The translations under genes and the position numbers were made by a program. This document shows, piece by piece, positions 38,341 through 49,476 of a DNA stretch of 64,000 nucleotides. Position 1 is the stretch's first letter. The number at the start of each line of letters is the position of its first letter. The stretch is taken from the NCBI RefSeq assembly GCF_900176035.1, contig NZ_FWWT01000005.1:124001-188000 (forward strand), written 5' to 3'. The DNA is from Desulfonispora thiosulfatigenes DSM 11270. Lineage in GTDB: Bacteria > Bacillota > Peptococcia > Peptococcales > Desulfonisporaceae. The notes beneath the pieces were generated by a model, which saw only the letters and a list, made by a program, of their open reading frames with translations, had not been told where the DNA came from and ran no database searches.

Positions 38341-38401
38341 AAAAAAACTTCCAAGTAGATAATGTAATTTTTAATGAAATATATTGTCTACTTTGGAAGT
38401 A
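38341..38401 (-). terminator. Terminator downstream of leuS
   Basis: In the minus direction ACTTCCAAAGTAGA and TCTACTTGGAAGT pair over a long AT-rich loop, followed by seven or more T. Confidence 0.8.
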
Positions 38402-38433
38402 TTATATTGTTATTAACACCTTTTTTATTAAAA

Positions 38434-40911
38434 CTATTTTACAACTATATTAACTAGTTTATTTGGGATGATAATTATTTTTTGAATTGTTTTGTCTTTT
38501 ATGTTTTCTTTTACATTTTCTTGTTCTAAAGCCATTTTTTCAATTTCATCTTTAGAAAGACCAGCCGCAACTTCTAATCTTCCTCTTACTTTTCCGTTTA
38601 TCTGCAATACTATTGTTACTTCTTCTAATACTAATGCGTTCTCATCATATTTAGGCCAATTCTCTTCATGAACACTATTTTCATTTCCTAACTTTGTCCA
38701 AAGTTCTTCTGTTAAATGTGGAGCAAAAGGAGATAACATAATTACTAGATTTTCGATTGCTTCTTTCACAATTAAATTGTTTACTTCTTTATCCTTTTCT
38801 CTATAATGATAAATTGCATTTACTAATTCCATAATAGAACTAATTGCTGTATTAAAATTAAAGCGTTCTTCTAAATCAGCTGTAACCTTTTTTAAGGTTT
38901 GATGATTTATTCTCTTAAGATCTTTATCTTCTTTAGTTAGTTCCTTTTGTTCATTTGTATATTCTTGAGGGTCATTTACATAGCTATCAATTAAACGCCA
39001 TACTCTGTTTAAGAATCGATAGCATCCTTCAACAGCTTGATCATTCCACTCTAAATCACGTTCTGGTGGAGCAGCAAAAAGAATAAATAATCTAGCAGTA
39101 TCAGCACCATATTTATTTATTATCTCTTCTGGGCTGACTACATTGCCTTTAGACTTAGACATTTTAGCTCCATCTTTTAAAACCATACCTTGAGTTAGGA
39201 GGTTTTTAAATGGTTCATCCACACTAACTAATCCTTGATCTTTTAATACTTTAGTTAAAAAGCGAGCGTACATTAAGTGTAAAATTGCATGCTCTACGCC
39301 ACCAATATACTGGTCAACAGACATCCAATAGTCAGTTTTTTCTTTATCAAATGCCTTTTCAGTATTTTTAGGATCACAAAAACGCAAGAAATACCAACTA
39401 GAACAAACAAATGTATCCATTGTATCAGTTTCTCTTTTTGCTGGCTTATTACACTTTGGACATACAGTGTTGACAAATTCGTTTGAAGATTTTAATGGAG
39501 ATTCGCCATTTGGTAAAAACTCTACATTTTCTGGTAATAAAACTGGTAAGTCTTTTTCTTCTACGGGAACTGCTCCACAATCCTCGCAATAAACTATCGG
39601 AATAGGGGCACCCCAATAACGCTGCCTAGATATTAACCAATCTCTTAAACGATAGTTGATTTTTCTTTGTCCTTTGTTGTTTGCTTCTAAAAATTCAGCG
39701 ATTTTTTGCATTCCTAGATCTCTGTTAGCTAGTCCACTAAATTCTCCAGAGTTAACCATTATGCCATTTTCAGTATAAGCATCTTCCATTTGATCAACAG
39801 TTAAACTTTGACCTTCTGGCTCAATTACTACTCTAATATTTAAGTTGTATTTTTTAGCAAATTTAAAGTCCCGTTCATCATGAGCAGGTACACCCATAAC
39901 GGCTCCTGTACCATATTCATATAAAACATAATTACCAACTAATATTGGTACTTCTTCTCCATTTAATGGATTAATAACATACGCACCTGTAAATACGCCT
40001 TCTTTTTCTAATTCAGTTGATGTACGATCAACTTCACTAAGCTTTTGAACCTTTGTAATAAAATCTTGTACGTTTGCTTGATACTCAGTACCTTGTGTTA
40101 GCTTTTCAACTAACGGATGCTCAGGTGCTAACACTACATAAGTTACCCCAAAAATTGTATCATGACGTGTTGTATATACTTCTATTTTTTCATCTGTTCC
40201 CTTAACATCAAAAACAATTGTGGCTCCTTCACTTCTACCAATCCAGTTTTCCTGCATTGTCTTAACCTTGCTTGGCCATCCATCAAGTTTTTCTAAATCA
40301 TCAAGTAATCTTTGAGCATAATCAGTAGTTTTAAAGAACCACTGTTCTAAAGCTTTCTTATTAACCTGGCTAGTACAGCGTTCACATCCGCCATCTACTA
40401 CTTGCTCATTAGCTAATACAGTTTGGCAAGACGGACACCAATTAACATTACTGTTTTTCTTATATGCTAATCCTTTATTATATAACTGAATAAATAACCA
40501 TTGAGTCCACTTATAATAATCAGGTAAGCAGCTTGCAATTTCTCTATCCCAGTCATAACTTATGCCCATTGCTTTTAATTGCTCACGCATATTTTCCATA
40601 TTCTCTATAGTCCATTTCGCAGGAGGATATCCATGTTTAATCGCTGCATTTTCAGCAGGTAAACCAAAAGAATCCCAGCCCATAGGGTGCAAGACATTAA
40701 AGCCTTTCATTTTTTTATATCTAGCGACAACATCCCCAATAGAGTAATTTCTTACATGACCCATATGTAGGTTTCCTGATGGATAAGGAAACATCTCTAA
40801 ACAATAATATTTTGGTTTACTCTTATCTTCTACTACTTTAAATGCATTAGTATCTTCCCACTCTTTTTGCCATTTAGTTTCAATTTCTTGAAAATTATAA
40901 TGATTACTCAT
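38434..40911 (-). CDS. leuS: Leucyl-tRNA synthetase
   Basis: This 825-residue class Ia synthetase charges tRNA-Leu. The HIGH-like motif [14 protein letters not shown] is near residue 45. Zinc-type cysteines occur in [21 protein letters not shown], and the CP1 editing domain spans about residues 220-410. [15 protein letters not shown] lies at about residue 580, followed by the anticodon-binding domain and a C-terminal tail. AGGAGGC lies ahead of the ATG. I looked for a T-box leader because this is common for leuS, but no T-box core is present. It is preceded by the yqeM gene with a hairpin between. Confidence 0.97.
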   Translation of the reverse strand: MSNHYNFQEIETKWQKEWEDTNAFKVVEDKSKPKYYCLEMFPYPSGNLHMGHVRNYSIGDVVARYKKMKGFNVLHPMGWDSFGLPAENAAIKHGYPPAKWTIENMENMREQLKAMGISYDWDREIASCLPDYYKWTQWLFIQLYNKGLAYKKNSNVNWCPSCQTVLANEQVVDGGCERCTSQVNKKALEQWFFKTTDYAQRLLDDLEKLDGWPSKVKTMQENWIGRSEGATIVFDVKGTDEKIEVYTTRHDTIFGVTYVVLAPEHPLVEKLTQGTEYQANVQDFITKVQKLSEVDRTSTELEKEGVFTGAYVINPLNGEEVPILVGNYVLYEYGTGAVMGVPAHDERDFKFAKKYNLNIRVVIEPEGQSLTVDQMEDAYTENGIMVNSGEFSGLANRDLGMQKIAEFLEANNKGQRKINYRLRDWLISRQRYWGAPIPIVYCEDCGAVPVEEKDLPVLLPENVEFLPNGESPLKSSNEFVNTVCPKCNKPAKRETDTMDTFVCSSWYFLRFCDPKNTEKAFDKEKTDYWMSVDQYIGGVEHAILHLMYARFLTKVLKDQGLVSVDEPFKNLLTQGMVLKDGAKMSKSKGNVVSPEEIINKYGADTARLFILFAAPPERDLEWNDQAVEGCYRFLNRVWRLIDSYVNDPQEYTNEQKELTKEDKDLKRINHQTLKKVTADLEERFNFNTAISSIMELVNAIYHYREKDKEVNNLIVKEAIENLVIMLSPFAPHLTEELWTKLGNENSVHEENWPKYDENALVLEEVTIVLQINGKVRGRLEVAAGLSKDEIEKMALEQENVKENIKDKTIQKIIIIPNKLVNIVVK

Positions 40912-40939
40912 ATTTTAAGCCTCCTTAATTAGAAAAAAC

Positions 40940-40976
40940 CCAAAAAATCTCTCATCCCAATTTGGAAGAGAGACTA
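40940..40976 (-). terminator. Terminator-like hairpin between yqeM and leuS
   Basis: In the minus direction TCTCTCTTCC and GGGATGAGAGA pair with a small mismatch, followed by six T, then GGG and six more T. It begins at the yqeM stop. It resembles the terminator of a T-box but lacks the antiterminator core. Confidence 0.6.
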
Positions 40977-41717
40977 TTTCTTTGCAATAAAAAATACCTT
41001 TTCTTCTTCATTTATCGGATCTGTAAAACTTAATTTTCCATAAACATTTATTTGTTTAAATTCAACTTTAGTTAATAATTCCCTTACCTTTTCTAATTTA
41101 AACGCCTTTTGTTTATGCTCTTCATCGAATCTTACATAACTTTCTTCTTCAGCTTCTTGCACAAAAAACGTTAGATTCATCTGACAAACATCCCTGGTTT
41201 CACAAAACTCATTTTCCCATAAATAAACAAGTTCTGGTGTGTTATATGTGAAAATATTATTTCCTAATATTGTTTTTAAATAATAATACGTATTAATATC
41301 AAAGATCAATACTCCATTATTAGTTAAAATTTTATAAACATTTGAAAATGCTTTTAATAAATCATCTTCGGTCAAAAGATAATTAAAAGTATCAAAAGTA
41401 GATATAGCAATATCTACTTTTTCATTTATAGTTAGATTTCTTATATCTTGTTTATATAAACTAACTTTTGCATTGTGCTGTCTAAATCTCTGTTCGGCTT
41501 CGGTTAACATTTCTATAGAATTATCCACACCTACAACATCAAACCCTTTTTGGGCTAATAATAAAGAAATCTTACCTGTGCCACAGCCTAAATCTAAAAT
41601 TTTATTGCCTGTAACTTGACTTTGGTCTATTAAAGTAACTAGATAATTAGCCCAGGCTTCATAATCAATATCTTCCATCAAAAAATCATATACACTAGCT
41701 AAGTCTTGATAGGACAT
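40974..41717 (-). CDS. yqeM: YqeM-like SAM-dependent methyltransferase
   Basis: This 247-residue class I methyltransferase has motif I in ILDLGCGTGKISLLLAQ (about residues 39-55), DVVGVDNSIEML as the acidic loop and DIAISTFDTFNYLL as the post-I region. The family member YqeM sits in the nadD-yqeK-rsfS operon in many Firmicutes, as it does here; its substrate is unknown. The start is the ATG at 41717, one base past the stop of rsfS, with GGTGAG ahead. A longer frame from TTG at 41729 overlaps rsfS and is not needed. Confidence 0.85.
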   Translation of the reverse strand: MSYQDLASVYDFLMEDIDYEAWANYLVTLIDQSQVTGNKILDLGCGTGKISLLLAQKGFDVVGVDNSIEMLTEAEQRFRQHNAKVSLYKQDIRNLTINEKVDIAISTFDTFNYLLTEDDLLKAFSNVYKILTNNGVLIFDINTYYYLKTILGNNIFTYNTPELVYLWENEFCETRDVCQMNLTFFVQEAEEESYVRFDEEHKQKAFKLEKVRELLTKVEFKQINVYGKLSFTDPINEEEKVFFIAKK

Positions 41718-41718
41718 T

Positions 41719-42078
41719 TTACTCACCAAGTATAGTTTCTATTTCTAGTCTTTTGGCATCTCCCCAGAGTCTTTCTAAATCATAAAACTCTCTATCATCT
41801 GGTAAAAAGACATGAACTATTATATTATTATAATCTAGAAGTACCCAGTGACCCTGTTGATAGCCTTCTTTACGCATAGCATATAAATTTGATTTTTCTT
41901 TTAATTCTTTTTCAATATTATCTGCTATAGCCTTTACTTGCGTATTAGATGAACCTGTACAAATAACAAAATAATCAGCAAAGGTAGATATACCTTGTAC
42001 ATCTAAAGCCACAATATCTTGTGCTTTTTTATCGTCAATAGATTTTATAATTTGTTTTAAAACATCATTTTTCTCCAA
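41719..42078 (-). CDS. rsfS: Ribosomal silencing factor RsfS
   Basis: This 119-residue protein is of the DUF143/RsfS family. It binds ribosomal protein L14 and blocks subunit joining, shutting down translation in poor conditions. Signature segments are DIVALDVQGISTFADYFVI and CTGSSNTQVKAIADNIE, then GHWVLLDYNNIIVHVF and the conserved YDLERLWGDA. It starts at TTG with AGGAGG ten bases ahead. It sits between yqeK and yqeM. Confidence 0.93.
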   Translation of the reverse strand: MEKNDVLKQIIKSIDDKKAQDIVALDVQGISTFADYFVICTGSSNTQVKAIADNIEKELKEKSNLYAMRKEGYQQGHWVLLDYNNIIVHVFLPDDREFYDLERLWGDAKRLEIETILGE

Positions 42079-42098
42079 ATTAATTAATCCTCCTAATT

Positions 42099-42662
42099 TT
42101 ATACTCTAATATTTTCTATTATCCAGTTTCGTGCAGCTATACTCAAAGGGTGTATTAATTTATTTTTTTCAATTATAAATTTGAGTGAATTATCCAAACC
42201 GTTTAAAACACCTATGGACAAATTACGAAAGGCAAGCTCTCTGATTTCTTTAACCCCATTAAATACTCTATTAGGTTCAATATAATCAGCAATATAGATA
42301 ATTTTAGTTAGAGTGTCCATATCAGCACAGCCTGTTGTATGATACCTTACTGCCCGCAAAATACTTTCATCTAATATATTATGATCACGTTTAAGAAGAA
42401 AAGCTCCTACTGGCCCATGTAGTAAGTCAGGTTGTTTATACTCTACATCATCAGCAATCAAATTATTGTTTTTAGCTAAATTTAATAACTCTTGATCTGT
42501 TAGACATTTTGCATAATCATGAATTAAACCTGCTAAATAAGCTTTGTCGGGATTTACCCCGTTAATTAACGCTAATTCTTTAGCAGTCTCTGCCACCCCT
42601 ATTGAGTGAAGGTATCTTTTACTATTTAAGCGTTTTTTGATGATTTCTACATAGTTATTCAT
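42099..42662 (-). CDS. yqeK: HD-domain hydrolase, YqeK family (diadenosine tetraphosphatase)
   Basis: This 187-residue HD protein has the metal ligands in RYLHSIGVAETA, GLIHDYAKC (HD pair), HGPVGAFLL and YHTTG, with the terminal aspartate in IYIADYIEP. YqeK enzymes hydrolyse Ap4A symmetrically to two ADP. AGGTG precedes the ATG. It lies eight bases after nadD and 20 bases before rsfS, the standard order in Firmicutes. Confidence 0.92.
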   Translation of the reverse strand: MNNYVEIIKKRLNSKRYLHSIGVAETAKELALINGVNPDKAYLAGLIHDYAKCLTDQELLNLAKNNNLIADDVEYKQPDLLHGPVGAFLLKRDHNILDESILRAVRYHTTGCADMDTLTKIIYIADYIEPNRVFNGVKEIRELAFRNLSIGVLNGLDNSLKFIIEKNKLIHPLSIAARNWIIENIRV

Positions 42663-42670
42663 CTTTACAC

Positions 42671-43303
42671 CTAAATATCATTTTCTTTTTTTAAGTATAA
42701 ATCATATTTTGTTATATAGTCTTCTACAGTTTCTGGTAATAAATACTTGATAGATTTGTTTTCTCTAACTCTTCTTTTTATATCTGTTGAGGATACTTCT
42801 ATCCCTGGCACTTCTATTATTTCAATATTTTCTAATTGTTTTTTTGAAAGCATCTGTAATTCTTTGTTTTTTAAATTAGACAAGGTATAACCAGGTCTTG
42901 TTGCTGCTATAAAGTAACACATTTCTAATAATTTTTCATAATTATACCAGGTGGTGATGTCTTTAATAGCATCTGCTCCAGTGATAAAATAAATATCGTG
43001 TTTTGGGTACTTTTTCTTAAACTCTATTAAGCTATCATACGTATATGATTTTCCGCTTCTATCAATTTCCACAGTAGATATATCAAAATATCTATTTGTT
43101 GCTGTAGCTAAGGCCGTCATGGTATATCTATCCATAGCACTACTTACATTGCTACAATTTTTATGAGGAGGACACCCAGACGGAACAAAAATCACCTTAT
43201 CCATATTATATTTACTTCTAACGGCCTCTGCTATTACTAAATGCCCATAATGGATAGGATCAAAAGTTCCACCCATTATTCCAATGGACTTTCGCTTTGA
43301 CAA
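42671..43303 (-). CDS. nadD: Nicotinate-nucleotide adenylyltransferase
   Basis: This 210-residue enzyme adenylates nicotinate mononucleotide in NAD synthesis. The nucleotidyltransferase signature GIMGGTFDPIHYGHLVIAE carries the HXGH motif, VPSGCPPHK follows, and the C-terminal ISSTXIR-like motif is EVSSTDIKRRV. It starts at TTG with AAGGAG nine bases ahead. It is the first of the nadD-yqeK-rsfS group, 23 bases downstream of proA. Confidence 0.95.
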   Translation of the reverse strand: MSKRKSIGIMGGTFDPIHYGHLVIAEAVRSKYNMDKVIFVPSGCPPHKNCSNVSSAMDRYTMTALATATNRYFDISTVEIDRSGKSYTYDSLIEFKKKYPKHDIYFITGADAIKDITTWYNYEKLLEMCYFIAATRPGYTLSNLKNKELQMLSKKQLENIEIIEVPGIEVSSTDIKRRVRENKSIKYLLPETVEDYITKYDLYLKKENDI

Positions 43304-43326
43304 TTCTTACACTCCTTGTTAGCCGT

Positions 43327-44580
43327 TTATTTTCTAATCTGACCTTCACCATTAATAATATATTTAAAACTGGTCAGTTCTTTTAGACCCATAGGTCCTC
43401 TAGCATGAAGTTTTTGAGTACTTATTCCAATTTCAGCCCCAAATCCAAACATGAAACCATCTGTAAAGCGAGTAGAAGCATTAACATAAACAGCAGCCGC
43501 GTCTACTGATCTTTGGAATTTCTTTGCTTTACTATAACTATTAGTAATAATGGCTTCAGAATGTTTTGTCCCAAACTTACGAATATGATTTAGAGCTTCA
43601 TCTATATCTTTTACAATTTTAACAGCAATTATTAAATCTAAAAACTCAGTAGCATAATCTTTTTCGGTCGCTATAATAGAATTAGACAAAATTTGTTTGC
43701 ATTTTTCACAGCCTCTAATTTCGACCCCTAAATTAATTAATTCAGGTCCAACTAAATTCAAAAAACTACTTGCTATACTTTCATGAATTAGTAGACTTTC
43801 TGCTGCATTACAAACTCCTGTACGCTGAGTTTTAGCATTGATAACGATATTTTTTGCCATTTCTAAATTTGCATCTTGTTCTACATAAAGGTGGCAATTG
43901 CCAGTCCCTGTTTCAATTACAGGGACTGTAGCATTTTCAACTACATTTTTAATTAATCCCGCTCCTCCTCTTGGAATGAGGACATCTAAATATTCGTTTA
44001 ATTTTAACATTTGATTAGCAACTTCTCTGCTTGTGTCTTCAATTAACTGTACAGATTTAGCAGGTAATTCTGAATCACTTATGGCTTCTTCAATAATTTG
44101 AGCTATTTTTTTATTAGAATTAATCGCATCAGAGCCACCTCTTAAAATTACAGCATTTCCTGATTTTAAACATAAACCTGCTGCATCTACTGTTACATTT
44201 GGTCTTGCTTCGTAAATTATTCCAATTACACCTAGAGGCACTCTCATTTTACCTATTTCTAAGCCCTCTGTAGTCTTCCACATTCTTTCTATTTCTCCAA
44301 TTGGATCTGGCAGACTAATTAACTGCTTTAGTCCCTCTGCCATGTCTTCAATGCGTTTTGATGTTAGTAATAGCCTATCTTGTAACGATACTGGCATGTT
44401 TTTATCTTTAGCATCATTTATGTCTAATTCATTAGCCTTAATAATTTCATCTTTTCGTTCTAGTAATTTTACAGCTATTTTTTCTAAAGCACCATTTTTT
44501 TGCTCTGAACTAGCAAGTGTTAGGTGATATGCTGCTTCTTTGGCTAGGCGGCCTTTTTCTATTAATTCTTTAGCTATCAT
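43327..44580 (-). CDS. proA: Glutamate-5-semialdehyde dehydrogenase (gamma-glutamyl phosphate reductase)
   Basis: This 417-residue ProA carries out the second step of proline synthesis, reducing gamma-glutamyl phosphate with NADPH. Recognisable segments are GVIGIIYEARPNVTVDA, LKSGNAVILRGG, the catalytic cysteine in QRTGVCNAAESLL and FGAEIGISTQKLHARGP. AAAGGTGG lies before the ATG. It follows proB by 16 bases, so the two enzymes that must channel the unstable intermediate are made together. Confidence 0.96.
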   Translation of the reverse strand: MIAKELIEKGRLAKEAAYHLTLASSEQKNGALEKIAVKLLERKDEIIKANELDINDAKDKNMPVSLQDRLLLTSKRIEDMAEGLKQLISLPDPIGEIERMWKTTEGLEIGKMRVPLGVIGIIYEARPNVTVDAAGLCLKSGNAVILRGGSDAINSNKKIAQIIEEAISDSELPAKSVQLIEDTSREVANQMLKLNEYLDVLIPRGGAGLIKNVVENATVPVIETGTGNCHLYVEQDANLEMAKNIVINAKTQRTGVCNAAESLLIHESIASSFLNLVGPELINLGVEIRGCEKCKQILSNSIIATEKDYATEFLDLIIAVKIVKDIDEALNHIRKFGTKHSEAIITNSYSKAKKFQRSVDAAAVYVNASTRFTDGFMFGFGAEIGISTQKLHARGPMGLKELTSFKYIINGEGQIRK

Positions 44581-44596
44581 CTTGATCCACCTTTCA

Positions 44597-45733
44597 TCAT
44601 CTAATCGCTAAATTGTCCCGATGGATTACTTCATCATAATCCTTATGACCTATAATTTTAATAATATCTTCACATTTAACACCTTTTATTTGTTCTATTT
44701 CGGAGGAATCATAGTTAACTATTCCCCTTGCAAACTCTCTTGCCTCATGATTAATGATACTAACTACATGTCCAACGTTAAAAGATCCTTCGATTTTCAC
44801 AATACCTCGTGGTAATAAGCTTTTTCCTTTATCGTTAATTGCTTCAAAAGCTCCACAGTCTACCCATATTTTACCTTCTGATTTTGAACTAAAGGCAATC
44901 CATCTTTTACGTGTTTGGGTATTTACTTCTTTCGGTGGGATAAAGAGCGTACCTATTTTTTCTCCTTGGAAAATCCTCGAAATGTTTTCTATTTTAATTC
45001 CATTAGTAATAATCATAGGTATTCCTGCTTTAACGGCAATTTTAGCAGCTAATACTTTAGTAATCATTCCACCGGATGCAAACTTACTGCCAGCTCCACC
45101 CGCTACGCTTTCAATACTTTCATCTATTTCTTCTACTGTTTCAATCAAACAAGCATTGGGATCCTCATTGGGATCCCCAGTGTATAGACCATCTATATCT
45201 GAAAGTAATAACAATAGATCCGCATCTACTAAACCCGCAACTAATGATGATAATGTGTCATTATCTCCAAATTTCATTTCATCAACAGCAACCGTATCAT
45301 TTTCATTAATAATGGGCACAACCCCACATTTTAGTAAAGTTAATAAGGTATTTCTAGCATTTAAAAATCTATTTCGGTCATTTAAATCTGCTCGCGTTAA
45401 TAATAATTGAGCAACTTTTGCACCATACTCTGAAAATATTTTTTCATATATATGTACTAAAACACCCTGTCCAACAGCAGCACAAGCCTGTTTTTCAGGA
45501 ATTGTTCTAGGTTTATCTTTAAATCCTAGTACACCCATCCCAGCACCCACGGCACCTGATGTTACTAATAGTACTTCTTTTCCTTGGTAAATTAAGTCCG
45601 CTAATTGCCTCACTAACTTTTCAATTAAATTAAGGTTTAATTTACCCGTACTATGTGTAAGTGTACTTGTGCCCACCTTAAACACAATTCGGTGGGCATT
45701 TTTAATCATATTTTTATATTCATTTTCACACAT
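44597..45733 (-). CDS. proB: Glutamate 5-kinase with PUA domain
   Basis: This protein has about 378 residues: an amino-acid kinase domain (IVFKVGTSTLTH, VTSGAVGAGMGVLG, NENDTVAVDEMKFGDND, LLLLLSDIDGLYTGDP) and a C-terminal PUA domain starting near residue 280 (KIWVDCGAFEAINDKGKSLL). It phosphorylates glutamate as the first, feedback-controlled step of proline synthesis. I use the ATG at 45733; a GTG at 45742 is closer to an AAAGGT and is also possible. It lies between yhbY and proA. Confidence 0.94.
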   Translation of the reverse strand: MCENEYKNMIKNAHRIVFKVGTSTLTHSTGKLNLNLIEKLVRQLADLIYQGKEVLLVTSGAVGAGMGVLGFKDKPRTIPEKQACAAVGQGVLVHIYEKIFSEYGAKVAQLLLTRADLNDRNRFLNARNTLLTLLKCGVVPIINENDTVAVDEMKFGDNDTLSSLVAGLVDADLLLLLSDIDGLYTGDPNEDPNACLIETVEEIDESIESVAGGAGSKFASGGMITKVLAAKIAVKAGIPMIITNGIKIENISRIFQGEKIGTLFIPPKEVNTQTRKRWIAFSSKSEGKIWVDCGAFEAINDKGKSLLPRGIVKIEGSFNVGHVVSIINHEAREFARGIVNYDSSEIEQIKGVKCEDIIKIIGHKDYDEVIHRDNLAIR

Positions 45734-45755
45734 TTCGAACACCGTACCTTTAAAA

Positions 45756-46049
45756 TTATCTTGGAAGTTCTATAGATGGCTTATCTTTTGATCTGCGATA
45801 AAAAATTAGATTTCTCCCAATCTTTTGGACCAAATAAGCATCAGTTAACTTTGCCATTTCTTCACCTACAAATTTAGGCTCCTGAGGGCAATTATTAAGC
45901 ACTTTCACTTTAACTAATTCTCTAGCAGCTAAAGCTTCTTCGAGGGAATTAACTACCATCTCACTTACTCCTGATTTACCTATTTGTAAAATTGGATCCA
46001 AAGCTATCCCTAAAGCTTTTAAAAATCTTCTTTGTTTTCCTGTTAACAT
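45756..46049 (-). CDS. yhbY: RNA-binding protein YhbY (CRM domain)
   Basis: This 97-residue single CRM-domain protein is associated with 50S ribosome assembly. Typical segments are LTGKQRRFLKALG, PILQIGKSGVSEMVV and the GxxG-like loop toward VQKIGRNLIFYRRSKDKP. The ribosome binding site is weak: the only strong GGAGGTGG is about 40 bases upstream. It lies between obg and proB, as in many Firmicutes. Confidence 0.92.
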   Translation of the reverse strand: MLTGKQRRFLKALGIALDPILQIGKSGVSEMVVNSLEEALAARELVKVKVLNNCPQEPKFVGEEMAKLTDAYLVQKIGRNLIFYRRSKDKPSIELPR

Positions 46050-46188
46050 TAATTAACTAGTACTAAACTACCGTACCAGTTTTCCACCTCCTTGAAGGTA
46101 TAATATTTTAATTATAGCATAGCAAATAAGCATTTTATACTTATCCAGCTTTATTTTATCTTATATTGCAAGATAGTTAAAGTTATAT

Positions 46189-46365
46189 TTAGCCTTTAAT
46201 AGATGGCCAATCAGAAAAAGCTAAAAAGAACAATACAACAATATTAATTAAAGGAATAAATAAAAAGAAACAAAGCCACCCAGGGTAGCCTGCCTTAGTA
46301 AAAATCTGCCAAAAGGGAATGATTACACACACCATTATAATTAGTAAATTAAATAAACTAAACAT
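46189..46365 (-). CDS. Small two-helix membrane protein, unknown (58 residues)
   Basis: The frame runs from an ATG at 46365 with GGAGG seven bases ahead to a TAA at 46189-46191. The product has two hydrophobic segments (about residues 4-22 and 30-50) around the motif FTKAGYPGWLCFFLFIPLIN, which resembles the KAGXPGW-type loop of small DUF5684-like membrane proteins. Too short for many gene finders, but the site, length and motif support it. It lies alone between obg and yhbY. Confidence 0.75.
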   Translation of the reverse strand: MFSLFNLLIIMVCVIIPFWQIFTKAGYPGWLCFFLFIPLINIVVLFFLAFSDWPSIKG

Positions 46366-46483
46366 ACAAATCCTCCACCCATCCTTGTCGATAACTTTAT
46401 CTTATAGCATTATATGCAGGAGGCTTTATATAAATCATAATAAAAAAGAGATAGAAATAAATTCTACCCCTTGTACTAAAAAC

Positions 46484-47758
<1,275 letters not shown>

Positions 47759-47772
47759 TCATTATCACCTAT

Positions 47773-48288
47773 TTACAAATTTATTATAATTTCATTTTTA
47801 AGTTCTATATAATGAAAATTATTTTTTTTACATAAATCAAATACTGCATTCCAGCTTAAACTAGCTTCCGTATCTATAGTATTAACCTTTATTAGAATTT
47901 TACTTTCTTCTAAACAAAAATCTACATTAATTTTTTCTTGGTCCAAAGGTGTTTTTATTTCATTCCAGATACTACTAATTAGTGCATTTACTTCAGGAAC
48001 TATTTCTTCCTTAACGCGCCAGTTTTCTGATATTGAATACTTAAAACCAGGGTTAATTCCTATTTCCATCACCCTGGATAACATCATAGCCTCTATTTCA
48101 GGCTGAGTTATTTGATTAGTTTTTCTTAAAGCTTGCAAGTGACTGGTTACCTCAGCTATGTACTCAACAGCTTTATCTTGTTTGTTAATTTTTATTAGTC
48201 CCCAAATTACTTGGATATTATTCAAGAAATCATGTCTTTGAATCCGATTAGCCTCTAATAAATCCTCTACTAAACTTTTCAAATCCAT
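47773..48288 (-). CDS. spo0B: Spo0B-like sporulation phosphotransferase
   Basis: This protein has about 171 residues. The N-terminal helical hairpin carries the phosphoacceptor region RHDFLNNIQVIWGLI, characteristic of Spo0B and of Spo0B-domain sensor kinases, followed by a short C-terminal domain that lacks the ATP-binding boxes of histidine kinases. It lies between rpmA and obg, exactly where spo0B sits in Bacillus. Here it would relay phosphate toward Spo0A. The start is uncertain: the ATG at 48288 abuts the GGGGG site and a TTG six bases later has better spacing. Confidence 0.8.
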   Translation of the reverse strand: MDLKSLVEDLLEANRIQRHDFLNNIQVIWGLIKINKQDKAVEYIAEVTSHLQALRKTNQITQPEIEAMMLSRVMEIGINPGFKYSISENWRVKEEIVPEVNALISSIWNEIKTPLDQEKINVDFCLEESKILIKVNTIDTEASLSWNAVFDLCKKNNFHYIELKNEIIINL

Positions 48289-48356
48289 CCCCCTTTCGAG
48301 AATATTCCTATTGTATCCTGTAAATTTAGATTTTGTCCACATTTTTCTTTAAACAA

Positions 48357-48387
48357 ACAAAAAACCTGGCCATAATGACCAGGTTTA
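48357..48387 (-). terminator. Terminator downstream of rpmA
   Basis: In the minus direction AACCTGGTCA and TGGCCAGGTT form a stem over a 3-base loop followed by six T. Some transcripts probably read through into spo0B and obg. Confidence 0.85.
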
Positions 48388-48389
48388 AA

Positions 48390-48683
48390 TTAACTTACGA
48401 TTGCAACTTCAGGTACAATACTTACTTGTTTTTTGTCTTTTCCTTTTCTTTCAAACTTAACAGTACCAGTTTCTAAAGCAAATAAAGTATCATCTTTTCC
48501 GATACCAACATTTACACCTGGGTGAATCTTAGTTCCTCTTTGTCTAACTAAGATATTTCCAGCTAAAACATGTTGACCATCATGCCTTTTAACGCCTAAA
48601 CGTTTAGCATTACTGTCACGACCGTTTCTTGAGCTACCTACACCTTTTTTAGATGCAAATAACTGAAGGTTTAACTTTAGCAT
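48390..48683 (-). CDS. rpmA: 50S ribosomal protein L27
   Basis: This 97-residue L27 begins with [14 protein letters not shown], the Firmicute N-terminal extension that the Prp protease removes just after the phenylalanine. The body has [21 protein letters not shown] and [15 protein letters not shown]. The ATG at 48683 overlaps the prp stop by one base, and GGAGGTG lies inside prp. The need for Prp and its adjacency support the shared function. Confidence 0.97.
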   Translation of the reverse strand: MLKLNLQLFASKKGVGSSRNGRDSNAKRLGVKRHDGQHVLAGNILVRQRGTKIHPGVNVGIGKDDTLFALETGTVKFERKGKDKKQVSIVPEVAIVS

Positions 48684-49024
48684 TAATTCCACCTCCTATG
48701 TGAAAGCTTTATATATTGACTAAAGTTCAGCTCAATAGATTTAATACCAATTTCTAGTGTTTTTAAGATAATTTGAGCTTTTTCAAATTTATCTTGCGAT
48801 AAATCTTTAGGCAACATACATTTTAGATATCCACTTTTTTCATCTACAGTATAGTGATTGTGTAAATCAAGCTGTAACTCCAAACTATTAACTGTAGTAG
48901 TTGCTAATACCGAAGCAGCAGCACAAACGATATCTTTGCCTGAATCAGCAAAAAAGGCATGTCCTGAAAACTCAAATCCTATAATCTCTTCATTAGCACT
49001 TAAATATAAATCAGCTGAAATCAT
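48683..49024 (-). CDS. prp: Ribosomal-processing cysteine protease Prp
   Basis: This 113-residue YsxB/Prp protein has the catalytic histidine in [14 protein letters not shown] and the cysteine in [12 protein letters not shown]. It cleaves the N-terminal extension of L27, which is encoded by the next gene. It lies four bases after rplU. The spacing and one-base overlap with rpmA make a tightly coupled rplU-prp-rpmA unit. Confidence 0.95.
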   Translation of the reverse strand: MISADLYLSANEEIIGFEFSGHAFFADSGKDIVCAAASVLATTTVNSLELQLDLHNHYTVDEKSGYLKCMLPKDLSQDKFEKAQIILKTLEIGIKSIELNFSQYIKLSHRRWN

Positions 49025-49028
49025 ATTA

Positions 49029-49340
49029 CTAAGCTTCGATTTTTTCTACTGTAACTTTAGTGAATGGTTGACGGTGACCTTGTTTTTTACGGTAGTTTTT
49101 CTTAGCTTTATACTTGTAAACAATGATTTTTTTGTCTTTACCATGTTCTTCAACTTTTAAAGTAACTTTAGCTCCTTCAACATAAGGGCTTCCTACTTTA
49201 AAATCAGAACCAGTGTTTAACATTAAAACTTTGTCTACTGTATGAGTATCTCCAGCTTCTGCACCTAAAAGTTCTACTCTTAGTACATCACCTTCTTGAA
49301 CCTTATACTGCTTACCACCTGTTTCAATAACTGCGTACAT
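49029..49340 (-). CDS. rplU: 50S ribosomal protein L21
   Basis: This 103-residue L21 opens with [20 protein letters not shown] and ends with the conserved [19 protein letters not shown]. It is of normal length. AGGAGGTG precedes the ATG. A structured leader lies upstream. Confidence 0.97.
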   Translation of the reverse strand: MYAVIETGGKQYKVQEGDVLRVELLGAEAGDTHTVDKVLMLNTGSDFKVGSPYVEGAKVTLKVEEHGKDKKIIVYKYKAKKNYRKKQGHRQPFTKVTVEKIEA

Positions 49341-49440
49341 AATTACACCTCCTGCATCATACTCGCCAAGCTTAGGTAGCTTAATGGGCTTTAAGACCTA
49401 GTTTGTGCGGTTTGGGCAGCAAAAAAACACTGCTTACGAT
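49341..49440 (-). promoter_or_regulatory. L21 leader (ribosomal autoregulatory element)
   Basis: On the minus strand the leader contains AACCGCACAAACTAGGTCTT and later CTAAGCTTGGCGAG, the recognisable core of the Firmicute L21 leader family located upstream of rplU-prp-rpmA. A T run (TTTTTTT) precedes the core. It is thought to mediate feedback control of the operon. Confidence 0.7.
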
Positions 49441-49476
49441 AAGTTAGTATACTATATGAGAAATAATAAGTCAATC

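Noticed and set aside
40912-40980. Possible T-box leader of leuS
   Set aside because: Only a terminator-like hairpin is present; the GGTGG antiterminator core and the specifier stem are missing and the yqeM stop is immediately adjacent.
44754-45410. Plus-strand open frame of 218 codons inside proB
   Set aside because: Long but antisense to proB, serine/proline-rich, without a ribosome binding site.
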